Assembly: GCF_021347895.1 (NCBI RefSeq)
Contig: NC_067124.1
Coordinates: forward strand, 22,248,521-22,312,520
Length of the DNA stretch: 64,000 nucleotides
Direction: 5' to 3'
Source of the DNA: Acanthochromis polyacanthus
Taxonomy: Eukaryota > Chordata > Actinopteri > Pomacentridae
This document shows positions 39,201-50,700 of this stretch, in pieces. The notes beneath the pieces are model-generated. The model worked only from the letters and a program-made list of their open reading frames with translations. It did not search any database and was not told where the DNA came from. Positions within the stretch are counted from its first letter, which is position 1; each line of letters begins with the position of its first letter. The position numbers and the translations under genes were made by a program.

Positions 39201-39490
39201 CGAAGCAAATTACTACAGTAATTAAACACAGTATAACTACCTGTCCCAAGTTGAAAGCGAGCCCAGCAACTTTCCATTACACTGAACTCCATACATTATA
39301 AGTGTAATTATAATTGCAAACAAGCCTTGCTGTAATCATTATTTATGACGCTGACAGTGTGTGTAATTGCCAACCCCCCAAACCAATATGTGAGGCCCAG
39401 TGAAGTGTTTATCAAAAGCGACAGGAGAAGTCTCAAGGGTACAAAGGTGCTGCTGCAGTCACAGTAGGACAGAGCCTAACCATCCTCAGA
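33238..39490. other. Non-coding stretch, probably intronic
   Basis: A minus-strand ORF at 33302-33685 contains a donor-like TCT|GTAAGT (33541-33546) but has no recognisable protein. 36.7-37.6 kb is CT-rich and yields meaningless Ser/Pro/Leu ORFs. 35.4-36.4 kb is high-complexity with TAAT-type words and could hold conserved elements. Confidence 0.45.
34149..34166. repeat. Poly(A) tract, 18 nt
   Basis: Homopolymer run with no recognisable source element. Confidence 0.95.
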
Positions 39491-39560
39491 GGATTTGAAC
39501 CTGCGATCTCTCGGTCACCACTCAGGCCAGATAGCTGCTAACGCTACGAGATGCAGGGTT
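39491..39560 (-). repeat. tRNA-like relic (tRNA pseudogene or tRNA-derived SINE head)
   Basis: The minus strand contains GGTTCAAATCC, an exact B-box (reverse complement at 39491-39501). It is preceded at tRNA spacing by TAGCGTTAGCAGC, a loose A-box. A TpsiC-like stem (GCAGG/CCTCT, imperfect) and partly complementary ends (CATCTC with GAGGATG) suggest a decayed tRNA fold. It is too diverged to name an amino acid. On the plus strand, 39586-39602 reads CAATAGCTCAGGGGTCA, which resembles a tRNA A-box region in the opposite orientation. Confidence 0.4.
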
Positions 39561-39610
39561 TGCGCTTCACAGCCTGACAGGTCATAGGGGCAATAGCTCA
39601 GGGGTCATTC

Positions 39611-41013
39611 ATCTCTGTGTGGCCAATAATTGAAAATATTGCAATACCTAATACAAAAGGAAAACAAATATAACAAAAAAAAATTAAGTTCTGGTCATTT
39701 TTTTCAACTGCTGCTGAAAATGCCACACCTAAATACTTACAGCAGCTTTTTTAATAGTGCATCTAAGTGGAGGGAAACTGGACGTGGCTGTTAAAGACGG
39801 TTCATCTCTCAACGATTCGTTATAGTATATGAAAACGATCACAACATTTGTACAGAGCCTGAATTTTTATTCTGTTTTATTTTTTCTTTTTCAATTTGTT
39901 CTTCCATGCGGATCTTATCTGTTGTACAGCTCATATTGTTTTTTGTGGTAACTTTGTCAGAATTACATTTCTCTGCTTGAATCTGTTTAACAGATAGATC
40001 AGTCTGCTTTGGCACGTTTGTTTTTGCCATGACATGTGGCAAGTATTATTATGTTAGACAGACAGGAATTGGTTGAATTTTGCAGTCTCTGATGTGGATT
40101 TTTAACACCTTGAAATCCAGTAAAAATACTGCCGATGGTTGACTACTTTACGATTCATCGTTGTACAGTCACAAGGCTGAAGTCATGGTACAATAGCTGC
40201 TTCATTTCTAAAATGATGAGAGCATCCATTTAAGTCAGATAACTGAAGTGATTCTACAGAATGTTTAGTATGAAATAATGACTTTCTTCATGAATTTCTG
40301 GTGCATGCATAAAATGTTTCTGCTGCTTTAAGGTTGGAAAATCTAAAATTTGTTCTCACTCTCTGCTTGTAGTAACAGCACTCGCTCACAGCCTACACCT
40401 GTGTACCATCAAAATTAATTGAAACTGAAACACATTTCACCCTTCTCCTGCAGAACACCATGTACTGTTCACCACAAGTTTTGGGCCACGCTTTATTTTA
40501 ACACATCACTTCACTCCCACTAATTACAATGAGCTTTAAATCCAGCACCATACTCACTTATAAATTTTCCAAAACACCACCTGCCTCTGCCAATCCTAGG
40601 TCAAAACATAGCCAATCTGCTCCACTATGTGTGAGGAACACATTCAGTGTGAGATGCGCTGCACCATTGGCCACCGTACACAGCAAGACGAATACAAATG
40701 AAAACGTGAAACCTTAGGGGAAAACATTCAGACCACAGGCCCACTCCAAGCTGGTTACACCTCCAACACTTGTCCCTAAGGCTCTTCAGTCCAAATCCTG
40801 GGCCCTCTCACTCCAACACTTGCAGATAAATAAAACCTGCCAAAATGGCAGAGTGTTTCTAAGCCAAACATGGAGAACAACAGCACACAGAAACCGTGGA
40901 TTTCAAAGACAGGGAGAAAAAGCAGAGGCCCTCCAGAATAGGAGCACAAGGCATCTGTTGAAGCTGGCATCTCCCCTCTCTTCATCTGCAAGCCAAGACT
41001 GGTGATCCAGTCG

Positions 41014-41093
<80 letters not shown>

Positions 41094-43250
41094 TCCAGAG
41101 GGTGGATACGTGGTTGCATGTGAAATGTGCATTGACCCCACTCGGCCCCCATATGTTGCAAGAAGGATAGCGGGCTACAAAGCGACCCCGCTTGTTTCAC
41201 CTGTGTTCCTGCCCTGTGCATTTCCTCTAACCAGAACCTCATCGTGTTGGTGGGAAGATCCATCTGCTGCACCGTTTGAACATTACTGACACAAACCGTA
41301 CGTACTTTATACAGCACAATGTAAAAGTGGAATTTCCTGTTAGGGATCAATGGGTGTCTGTGAGGCAGGAGTCGGATTCTTTAATCATCTAAATACAAGC
41401 ATTAACACAACGTCCTTTGATATCCCCTTTAATGTCCTCTATGGTGACCTATAGTGGCACAAGCAGATGCAAATTCTCTACTCATCTTTTCACTGAATCA
41501 GTGGCAGCGGCACTCATTAATAAATATTGCAGGTTTCTGTCATCACAAAAACCCTTTGAAAAGAGTGCAAATTTTGTGTGGAGGTGTGTGTCTGTGTGAA
41601 TACATTCCAGCCTTAGCTTTCCATCACTGTTGGGCCTCACCAATGAAACGGGTAATTCCAGACAGCCTGTGTGTCAGATACATGCAGGTATTTAACTGTA
41701 TGTATGAGTGGCTGCTATTCAATCCACATTTCTGAAGTTATGGTACTTTTTCAGAGTATAAATAAATGGCCACACCATGTTGGGTGTGATAGCTTGTACT
41801 GTATAGCCACTTCTGTGATGGCCACTTCTTCATAACCATGAAGTACTCCATGCAATCACATACCAGTTCAGAAGGAAACTCTTGAATAGTCTCATGGTGT
41901 TTTACAGCTCTGAAAAAGCTTTTTCAAACGTGTTGCTATTGTACAGGTCAGAAACACATTTCACCAGCTGTTTCAGAGTGTATATACAATAAAATACTGC
42001 TCTCTTACAAAACATTTGTTGTCCACGATGTCCAGGGCCATACGAGTAACGAACAAGGCTAAAATAACGGCAAATGAATAAAACACTGCAGCAGTAAAGC
42101 CATTCAGAGGGATTTTCTTATACATCATTAAACTGGCAATAATAACTCGCACCAAATCTGCTTAACAGCAGTAGTGAAGCATTTAAGCAACCACAACCCC
42201 CCCCCCCTTTTCCTGACTCTCAGGGGCACAGACACAAAGGATTATTCGCTGCTGCATGATTTATCAAGCAGTGAACGGTGCCCTTTTAACAGTCATGTTC
42301 TTCCTTTATAATGCATACCAATCCCCCCGCTTTAAAAGATGGACGTGTTGTGGACCTGCAGAAACTTGCAGGCGGGATGCCTCTCTAAGATTAAATCTGA
42401 TCCGCATGTGCTGCGTTATGCACATCGATATCCAGTCATCCTTCAAGTGTTTCGCTTGCACGACTGGTCACACTTTCAAAAAAACGCATAAAATTCAGAC
42501 GGCTGAAACCTGCAGTATGGTTGCGGGGCCGGTCTGTGCGCTGGTGGGCCCCGTTGCGTTTGTGTGCTGTGCGCGTCCTGCAGGGCTGACCGTCTGCTCT
42601 CTGCCTGGTGTGGAGAAGGGGCTTGCTGTGGTAAGCCAACCATGACCAGCTGGGCTCTCCTGCTCCACAAGGAGCTCAGGAGCAGGCGGCTATAGCACCG
42701 TCTGCATCTGCAGGTTGTTAACCTCACATCTTATTGCACTGACACATCAATTATTGTTATTAAGGGCCAGAGTAATTTATTTATATACTGATTTCCCACA
42801 GGAGGAAGGCAGGACTAATTGAACCAGGTGTGTGTGTGTGTTCATGCTAGAGTGCAAGGTGTGGATGGTGTGCACTAATGTATGATGGGACATCCCACAG
42901 CATGGTGAGACTATTAGAGGATGGCATTATGAGAAATGCAACAAGGTTTTAAACGGCCCCCCTTGGCTGGTGTTCCCTGAGGACAGCAACACTGTCTGTT
43001 TGCGTTATTCATAAGAACGAGGCTTAAAACACCATCTGCATGCGAGTTATCTGCCACACTGAAAAGTGGAAGAATTTTGTTAAAGCTTGGTAATTGAAGT
43101 CTGTTTTGTCGAGGTTTGAGGTGGGGACGTTTATGCCAGTGATGAAAAAGAGGGAATTAAGGCACCCACACCACCCTGAAGCCCTCCCAACTGTCCATCC
43201 TTTACCATTCATCTCCCCTCTGTGTCTCTCGACCTTGGTTTTGAAGAGTG
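39611..43250. other. Non-coding stretch, probably first intron
   Basis: Apart from the (GT)38 run and an 11-nt C homopolymer at 42197-42207, no repeat or coding feature is evident. The ORF at 42256-42645 has no recognisable domain. Confidence 0.5.
41017..41092. repeat. (GT)n microsatellite, about 38 units
   Basis: Perfect 76-bp GT run about 2.7 kb downstream (in the direction of transcription) of the 43.8 kb exon, so probably in its first intron. Confidence 0.98.
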
Positions 43251-43264
43251 AGAACAAAACACGG

Positions 43265-43280
43265 TCTCTCTCTCTCTCTC
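43265..43280. repeat. (TC)n short microsatellite
   Basis: Eight TC units. Part of a low-complexity cluster (TC run, C-runs, ATG run) at 43.26-43.37 kb. Confidence 0.85.
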
Positions 43281-43327
43281 GAGTCTCTCTGCAATGCTTC
43301 TTACATGCACTTTACTCCACAGTCTCA

Positions 43328-43347
43328 CCCCACCCCCCACCCCACCC
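43328..43347 (-). other. G-quadruplex motif on the transcribed gene's sense strand
   Basis: On the plus strand, C-runs of 4, 6, 4 and 3 are separated by single A residues. On the minus strand this reads GGGTGGGGTGGGGGGTGGGG, an ideal single-nucleotide-loop quadruplex about 490 bp past the exon 1 donor. That places it on the non-template strand of the putative first intron. Confidence 0.7.
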
Positions 43348-43350
43348 GCA

Positions 43351-43374
43351 ATGATGATGATGATGATGATGATG
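43351..43374. repeat. (ATG)8 triplet microsatellite
   Basis: Perfect trinucleotide run directly after a C-run tract, about 460 bp inside the putative first intron. Confidence 0.95.
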
Positions 43375-43832
43375 CGTCGGGCGCGTGGGGATGCCGGGAC
43401 AATTCATGTCACGTAAAGGAATGTGTTCCACGGAAGATGGGAGTCTATCGTTTCCTTTTTTTTTCCTCCTCCCCTCTTTTGCCTCCATAGTAAACACCTT
43501 AACATGCATCACTCGATTCTCAAAAACCACGAGGCTGGGGGCTTTGGAGACGAACCTGGCGCTGCGCTCTCGGGCACGCGTCCCCCCGCGCACGCACACA
43601 AACACATTTCTCCACATCCACAGCGACTAGAGAGCCGGAGCGTAGTGGCACAGCAGACACGCGTGATTCTCAAGCAGGTAGACCCCCCACCACCACCACC
43701 ACCTCCTTCTTCTCTCCCCATCATTAGTATTCACCTCCACAACCATTTTTTAAAGAGAAATCCAAAGCAAAGATCCACACGCAGCAGCACAGAACCGCCA
43801 GCGCATCATTAAAGTAGCTCGCAAGAACTTAC

Positions 43833-43893
43833 CTTTCGACAGCAGAACCAGTACCAGACCAGCAAACGCGTTCCGCAAGAGGGGGCAGCCCAT
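43833..43893 (-). CDS. First coding exon, signal-peptide start of an unidentified secreted/membrane protein (partial)
   Basis: The ATG is at 43893-43891 in a strong Kozak context (A at -3, G at +4). The 61-nt coding part encodes MGCPLLRNAF followed by a hydrophobic run rich in Leu and Val (AGLVLVLLSK): a short N-terminus with one Arg and a hydrophobic core, as in a signal peptide. The exon ends in AAAG, followed by GTAAGT (reverse complement of 43827-43832), a consensus donor that leaves a phase 1 intron. Phase 1 introns just after a signal peptide are common in genes for adhesion molecules, receptors and secreted factors. An in-frame TAA at 43956-43954, 20 codons upstream, shows that the reading frame does not extend further 5'. 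The exon sits about 600 bp downstream of a CpG-rich segment with CCAAT and GC boxes. I do not recognise the protein. The next exon is not securely found, so the first intron may exceed the 43.8 kb to the window edge. Alternative reading: a chance ORF in CpG-rich DNA, which I think less likely. Confidence 0.62.
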
Positions 43894-44260
43894 GATGGAG
43901 TTGTGATTGATTTTCTGCTTGTTTTTGCAGCCAAATGCCTCTGTATTCCTCCCTTAACGCACCGCTGCGGTGAATCTGTTTATTAGAAAAGAAGACGAAG
44001 AAAAAAAACGACCCAGATTGTGATCAGCAGTAGTCCAACGCTTCTACATGTGAGTGGATGAAAACATCTGTCTTGACTTTTTCCTTATGGTGACTCCCGT
44101 CGGAGAGAGAGACAGGCAGGGCTGCTTGATCTTCTCCGGTGCAGAATCTCTCAAGCAAAACAAAATATTACAGCAGGAAGGGGGAAAAAAACAAATATCC
44201 CAGACACTTAGTTTGGCTCACAGCACCTTGGAGAGCGGCATAAATATTTTTTGCAAACGC
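43894..44260 (-). other. Probable 5' leader of the 43.8 kb exon
   Basis: This sequence lies between the start codon and the CpG-rich promoter-like segment. It contains the in-frame stop that fixes the start (43954-43956). On the minus strand a T/C-rich run followed by CTAATAAACAG ends at 43976, a possible 3' splice site that would make the coding exon begin at 43975 and put a separate non-coding exon upstream. The pyrimidine tract is interrupted just before the AG, so an unspliced leader is equally possible. An AAAATATTTATG word at 44239-44250 could serve as a weak TATA-like element. The transcription start cannot be placed from sequence alone. Confidence 0.35.
44044..44067 (-). other. Possible 8-codon upstream ORF (including stop)
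   Basis: If the leader extends this far, a short ORF starts at ATG 44067-44065 (MFSSTHM) and stops at TAG 44046-44044. Its last sense codon is itself an ATG placed directly before the stop, a minimal start-stop arrangement. Such upstream ORFs usually lower translation of the main ORF. It matters only if the transcript start is upstream of 44070. Confidence 0.2.
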
Positions 44261-44479
44261 AGGTGAAGTAAAGGTAGCATGTAAAGTGTGACTTGGCATA
44301 GATGTGTTATTTTGGGGATGGGGTCCGTGCGTCCTGACCAGAAAAAAAACTGCCTGCTCCGTATGTCTCTGTTGGTATGCAACGCGTCTCGTCGCTCCGC
44401 ACTCAGCGCGTCGCAGGCAGCAGCACCGAATGTGAGGCGCACAAGAAAAGAGCATGATTGACAGTTCAAGGAGAGGCAC

Positions 44480-44640
44480 CTTTCTCCCAATCAGCTGGCC
44501 CGAGGAAGGAGGCGGGATTTACGATTGCGCCGATGTCCCGCTCGCAGAGGCCGACCGAGGAGGCTTACGGGCCAATCGGAGACGCGCGGTGGGCGGGCAG
44601 AGCGCAGCAGCCGAAGCACGGCGCGGTGATAATGCAATGT
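44480..44640 (-). promoter_or_regulatory. CpG-rich promoter segment with CCAAT and GC boxes
   Basis: This is the most CpG-dense stretch of the window in a generally AT-rich background; a looser CpG-rich zone runs from about 43.37 to 44.64 kb. It holds CCAAT at 44487-44491 and 44572-44576, a GC-box-like GGAGGCGGGA at 44508-44517 and GGTGGGCGGGC at 44588-44598. No convincing TATA box lies close by, which suits a CpG-island promoter. Its position 590-750 bp upstream of the minus-strand start codon fits the promoter of that gene. The CCAAT boxes read forward on the plus strand, and a donor-like GGAGG|GTAAGAG occurs on the plus strand near 44725, so divergent transcription is possible. Confidence 0.5.
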
Positions 44641-44729
44641 GATTTATGGCCAGTTTGGTGTTGCTGCAGTACTCGGAGAAAACAGTCCACAGGGGGGGAC
44701 AGGCGGGCATAATAACTACAGGGACAGAG

Positions 44730-47700
44730 GTGGAGGGTAAGAGAGGGGCAGGTGGTGCCATATCGGATGAGGCTGCTGGTTTTGGAGGATGTAAACGAGA
44801 GTGAGATGGAATGGCACCGTGCGCGCTGCTGAAAATGGATATTGCCAGTCTAGGAGCTTGTAAAAGAGCGTGAGAAAAAAAAAAACTAACCTGCACACAT
44901 GCAACTGGGCGCACTGGTTAGTGTGTGCACTGCAGGAAAACACCCCATCTGATTGTGGCGCTGACTTAATGGCAGGCAACATAAACCAATTTAGGGGGAC
45001 ACTTTACATTTATGCAGAAGTACTAATGAGCCATTTGTAAACATGTCAGTCTCTTAGTGTCTGTGCTGCATCTGCTGCTAGAGGCATAAAAGGCAGTTGC
45101 TTAGTGAACACATAAAAGCCCATTCACATTGTCAGCTATTATCTTGCTTCTAAGCTCAAAAGCCGAGTCAGATAGAAAGCTGTGAAACTCACAGAAAACT
45201 TGATTGCCATTTTTTTTTTTTTACTGTGCACTTTTCCAACGTTTGGCAGTTCATTACAGTCATATTGCATCATATCAGAAGGCCCCTCTCAATCAGAAAC
45301 ATACAGCTCATGCCCTCTGGTCTATTTTTTTTCCACACCACATCCCTGAGAAGATTATTTCCATATCAGCTGATTTATTGTTACATTTTTTTGACAGATG
45401 TGCTTTGTTTCTGTATTCCCTGAATAACCAATTAATGTTTTATTACTGCTGAGTGCATAAGTAATAAAGAAGTGCCTGCTGATTAATGGCATTCGGACAG
45501 AATTAAAATAAATACAGTAGGGGATAAACTGACGGCGTATCTGCCTCAGATGAAAGATGGAGGAAGATGAATGGGCAAGAAAACCCAGGCCTGATTAATG
45601 AGTCAGCTAATCAAAGCCCGACATTAGTTAAAGTATAGTGTGTGATTTGTTTGTAAATACTTATTATATTGATTAGATCTGACACAGCAGAGTGATTCAG
45701 AAGCCAATTGTATTTATGATGTTAACCGCTGGCTCATTAGAGTGCTATTTTTAAATGGTACTTTTTTGGGGTTTTGTTTTCGCTAACTAATGCAAAATTC
45801 ATGATTTGAGTTTCTGCAGATGATGTGACAGATTCACTAAGTTGGTAAAGTGGCTGGTTTCATATGAGCAGTAGCAGAAGTTGTAAAAGATAGCACAAGT
45901 GAAGGGATAAAGAGAACAGGTGTAGTGTTTGGCCTGAAGGGAAGCTCGTTTTAAAATGGGCTTATACATCTTTTACTATATGCTATTGTTTGCAATTAAG
46001 CCAAGCACACTATGACATGCTGTTCTTCTAATCAGCATAGACGTGCAGCTTTTGCACTTAAATGCCGCAGGACAGTTATTGTGCAGCTTCCACATTAGCG
46101 CAGAAACATTGCCTCTGTGTGATGCTAAAATGCTCTGATCCAAACAAGAGATACAGTATTTGCACTTGGGAAGCTTCATTAGTGATGTTCATGATTGCAA
46201 TCAGCAATTCAAACTGGGTTTGCGTGCGCTTGGAGATATTATTTATAGACCTGTCACAAGTTGCAGTTTGTTTGTACTCTGTTGTTCCAAGTTATTCAAT
46301 AAAAGTAGGAACACCTGAGAAAATGTTGACATAAATTTGCATTTTGACTCACATTTTTACAAAAGGCAATTACCCTCAGACCTCGCCGGCTCCCATCAAG
46401 CTGTATGACACCCTGAGCAGAGAGGAAGCGGGCATGTAGGAGGGCTGAGACAGGCTTTATATTTCTTAATTTTCAAAAAGCCTGACATGCACCGGCTTGC
46501 AGAGGAAATGATGCTGATTTTTTATTTTTTTTTTCCACATGCAACTCTTTTAGTTTTGTTTTGAACAAAAGGTTTTGTGCTTTCAAAATGTCACAGTATT
46601 GCCACCACAATCTGGGTCTGCAAAATGTAGCCTGTCGTTAATGAAATGAAAATATATGTCAGAAAGCCAGGAAGGGGGCTGGTAAGTACTACAGGGCGAA
46701 TAGATCTTTATAATCACGTTTTAATAAAAAAAATTCGAGGGGCTGTAGTTCCACACAAAGACACAGTAGAACAGAAGGTTGCTGGAGGTCAGGATGGTGA
46801 ATTTTGACTTGTAAATTAACCTCTAACTCCGATGAACCAGGTCCAGATTTAGTGAAAAGATTCTTCAACTAGAAAGGCATTGAATTTTTAGCATTTTTTT
46901 TCAGCCTAACAAATGATCCGAGTTGCCTGATCTTGACTAGAGCTTTTTAATTCTGACCTAAATCTGATACAAATGTTTTTGTCCCTCGCACACATTTCAC
47001 AACACTTGATGACCTGTGCTGCATGCACAATAACTAACAATAACTATTAGCACATGAAAGAAAAGCTTGATTTAAATTGGTGTGGACACAATGGAGAGAA
47101 AGGACACAAACATCATTGCCAACTCGTGTTAATGGCCTGTGGTGATACAGCAGCGCAAACTCCCCCATAATTTCTTCCAATTTTGTGCGTCAGATCACCT
47201 TTTCAGAGGCAACAATTTTTCCAAATGGTAGATATCTCACTATTGAGCAACAAAGATAAACAATAGTTGTTTTCTTGCTTACTATATGACTGCTCAAATC
47301 AACAGAAATGGGCAAAGGAGGCTTATTATCTCTTTAAATCTTCTGAGTACTCAGCTTAGAATCATCTTGGATGTGCAGTCTGGTTTGATGTTTTCCATCG
47401 ATATGGTTTATCAAATTATTTCTTGATCTGAAAGCATTATTGTCTCCGTGTCTGCTTTCGTCCCTCGAGGGAAACTCTGCAGAGAAAAACATGGCCAATC
47501 ATATTAATCCTGCATCAACATGCAGCATTAGTATGAGCATTAAGCTGAAATTGAGGGCTACTGCAGACGTGGAGAGGCAGATTTAGAGAGACTTCGTGAG
47601 ACAACTTACAAAGATTGGATGTGGACTCTCATTTCAGGCTAAATGTTGGAAGAAGACATATGAGAGAAAAGGCAAAGGAAAAAATTAAAAAGAAGAAAAA

Positions 47701-50700
47701 CTGAAAGCAGTAAGACAAAGAGAGCGGTCAAGAGAAGTCAAAAAGTACATATTTACGGTTAGAAGTGAATGTGGGTGGACTTGCTTCGTAATTTGAAATG
47801 TTTCCTGAAGGCAAAGCAAGGCAAAAGGCGAGAGGTTCTGTGTTGGGATAACGCCGAGGATGGAAAGCTTCAGCGCAGCTTGTGTCTAATATTAAAAGAA
47901 AATTGGAATGTGCCATAGAACAAAAAGGCCCTCTTACTCACAGAAGAGCACGAGACTTCGCACTGAAGAGGAAGACCTCATCTACTTCCAAGTTAACACT
48001 AATTACAGTAGTCATATCAGAGCTCTGACCTTTTGTAGATTTTCTGTTTTTACCTTTCAGTCTTTAATTTCTTTCAAAGTGAAGGTTCTTTTGGGTGCAG
48101 TAACCAATTATTGTAACTAACTTTTGACTTAATAATCCCAGTCATGGCTGCAAAAATGTCACAATATTCGTATTTGGTGACTTAAGTGAGTGACCGCTTT
48201 CTTGTAGTTCTTCTTGTACCGAGTTAACAAGCTTGACAGAGCTGTCATGGTACAATTAATGCAAACTAGAATGACTTTTTTAAAATCCTTTAGAGTCAAA
48301 GTGATTTTTTGGGGGTAGTTTTGCCGTAGCTGAGCCCAACTGATGTATGTTAGGGGTGATGATGCATAGTAGACTGGCCACAATGCCACTGAGAGCATCA
48401 TTACTCATGAGGGGGAGGAACAGCAAGGCTAGTGTGATGGATTGGAACTTTAACACGCTTTGCAGTGAGATGCATCGTGGCATATGTGTGCGAGGGCTTG
48501 TCTGTTCGGGCTTCTGCTCAGATGTGCAGTAAACGTATATATGCCTGAGCTTATGGACCTATCGCCCACAGCCAGAGTCACTGAGACACCTTGAGTACTG
48601 AGGCTGAAATGACAGTAATTTCACACCCAATTAATAGAGTACAAAGCCGACCCGTGCTATAATGTCAGATGTTGGCACCTTGACTGTAAGGACAAACATG
48701 GAGGGACACCTTGCCGAGCTTGTTTGGAGAGCGGGGCGGTTTATGCAAACATGTCTGACTTTGAGTACGTCTGGCTGGGGGGGAACCTGTCCCTGAAGTG
48801 TCTGCTGTAGAGCTAGCAGTTGGGCCGAGACACCCCACCAGCCTGTTTAGTATGATAATGTATGGGGATGCGGGCGCGGGCACTTTTCCCCTCTTTCCCC
48901 TTGCTCCGTCTTTAAGCCCCCCACATTAATTGGCATGGCAGAGGCGGCAGTCACTTGGTTGTAATCACTGTCCCTCTGAGAACCCTACTGAGAAGGATTG
49001 AAGGAGAGCGCGACAGAGGGGGAAGCGAGTGAGAGGCTTTGGTCTCGAAAGGCTTGTCCTCTGAATTATGTTATCCCAAGAGGTGCAAGGAAGCAAAAAG
49101 ACAGGGAGGAGAAAAGCAAGAAAGGAAGATGGAACATGGAGGAAAAAAGAAAGTGTAAAGCTAAAGAGGAAATTGTGATGTCAGCTTCTTGATGCCAAAG
49201 AAACGGAGGCCGACGGTCGGAAGAACTGGAAAGAAATGGGAGATTCCTGGGAGGATTATGGATCAAGATTGATAGCTGGGAAAAGTCTGGAAAGACCAAG
49301 CATCACATTTTAACTAGAAAAATAGTGTTTTTTAAAACCAGAAGCTTTTAAGTTGGTTCATTTCCATCACTGACACAACCTTCGCTGTTAGTGCTTCACA
49401 AGTTGATGTTGTTACATCCATTTTAAGCCCACGATTGTTTTCACTGCTGATTGCTGCTGCCGCAACACGCCATGCTTGTAAAGTACCTTGAAATTGAGGT
49501 GCTGCATTTGAATCCAAAGAGGAGAGGACAAAATAAAGTTTGCCAAGTGATGGGGGAGTGGAGAGATGCCGAAGAAAAAGGAGGGAAGAAAAAGTAAAAA
49601 TATTGGAGGGACCCAAAGGTTTGGCCCTTTGAGGGCGAAAATGTAAAGGATCTTGATCAAGGCTGCTAATTGCTGCAACCAAAGGATGAGCGTGTGGATA
49701 AGTGTATGTGGGCGTACACGGGCAAATATGTGGTTCCCCATTGGCGAAGAATGATGGATAGTAAATGATGAAACAAGGCACTGGGAGAGTCACCTTTTAA
49801 GAAGCGAATGGAGCTTGAGCGCGAGAGAGTGCGGCCTTGAAGCCGGATCAAAGCCACGAGCCGAGCTGTAATAGATGATGGAATTTAATCATGCTTGCTG
49901 CCTAATACTCTCTCTCTCTCCTTCTCCTTCTCTCTCTTTGTGTTTTATGGCTTTCAAAATGCAACTGTCATTTTCCATTCATTTTAACTCTCCACTATCA
50001 AATTTTTTCCATCATTGCAACATTTTTACTTTCTAGATGCAAGTCACTGGTGTATTGAAGCACAGTGACAAAAAATAAATAAATAAAAACATCAGCATAA
50101 TTACTTTATTAGCTCAGACTGATGTCAGACCAGCTGGTCATGTTTCATGTCACATCAATGCCTTAGTTAGCATCCGCTCTTTGCCTTCTGGCCATGGGGA
50201 GGCTTTGTGCTGCTGAGCTCTGTTGTTTCCAGACTGTCCGAGAGTCGCTGCTGCTTCTCACTCCACAAACCATCCCCATACTAATTAAAAAATTCTTAAT
50301 GATAGCACTTCAAGAGCAGCCTTTACGCCATTAATCATCCACATATCCCACAGATCTGGGCAGCAAAACAAGTGAACATTTTAGTGGTGGAAAGAGAAAA
50401 AACAACAACTGTGTGCTTCATTATCATCAAGAGTACTTTTGCATCCATTTGTATCCATAACTGTTGCAATTTAAGCAGCAAGTCATTAATCAATGATAGG
50501 TTTGTAGGGATTATTGAACTCTAACTCAGCCACACAGACACAGCGGAGGGGTCCACAAAAGCAGTGCAGTCAGGTCAGATCTTTAGAAAAGACAGGCGAC
50601 GCAGTCAGACACTTTGCTCGGTGCCTGAATCGGTAGTCTCAAGCCAACTGAAATTTGGCATTGATGAATAACTAGATTCTGAAGGTAGATATCTATCATG

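Noticed and set aside
39736..39786. Minus-strand segment between TTTAACAG and GCT|GTAAGT
   Set aside because: Weak pyrimidine tract, only about 50 nt, frame ambiguous; no supporting protein similarity.
46681..46690. Strong plus-strand donor CTG|GTAAGTAC
   Set aside because: All upstream frames close quickly and no acceptor is placed to define an exon.
49332..49793. 153-codon ORF on the minus strand
   Set aside because: Lies opposite A/G-rich sequence; no domain and an overlapping 109-codon ORF in another frame.
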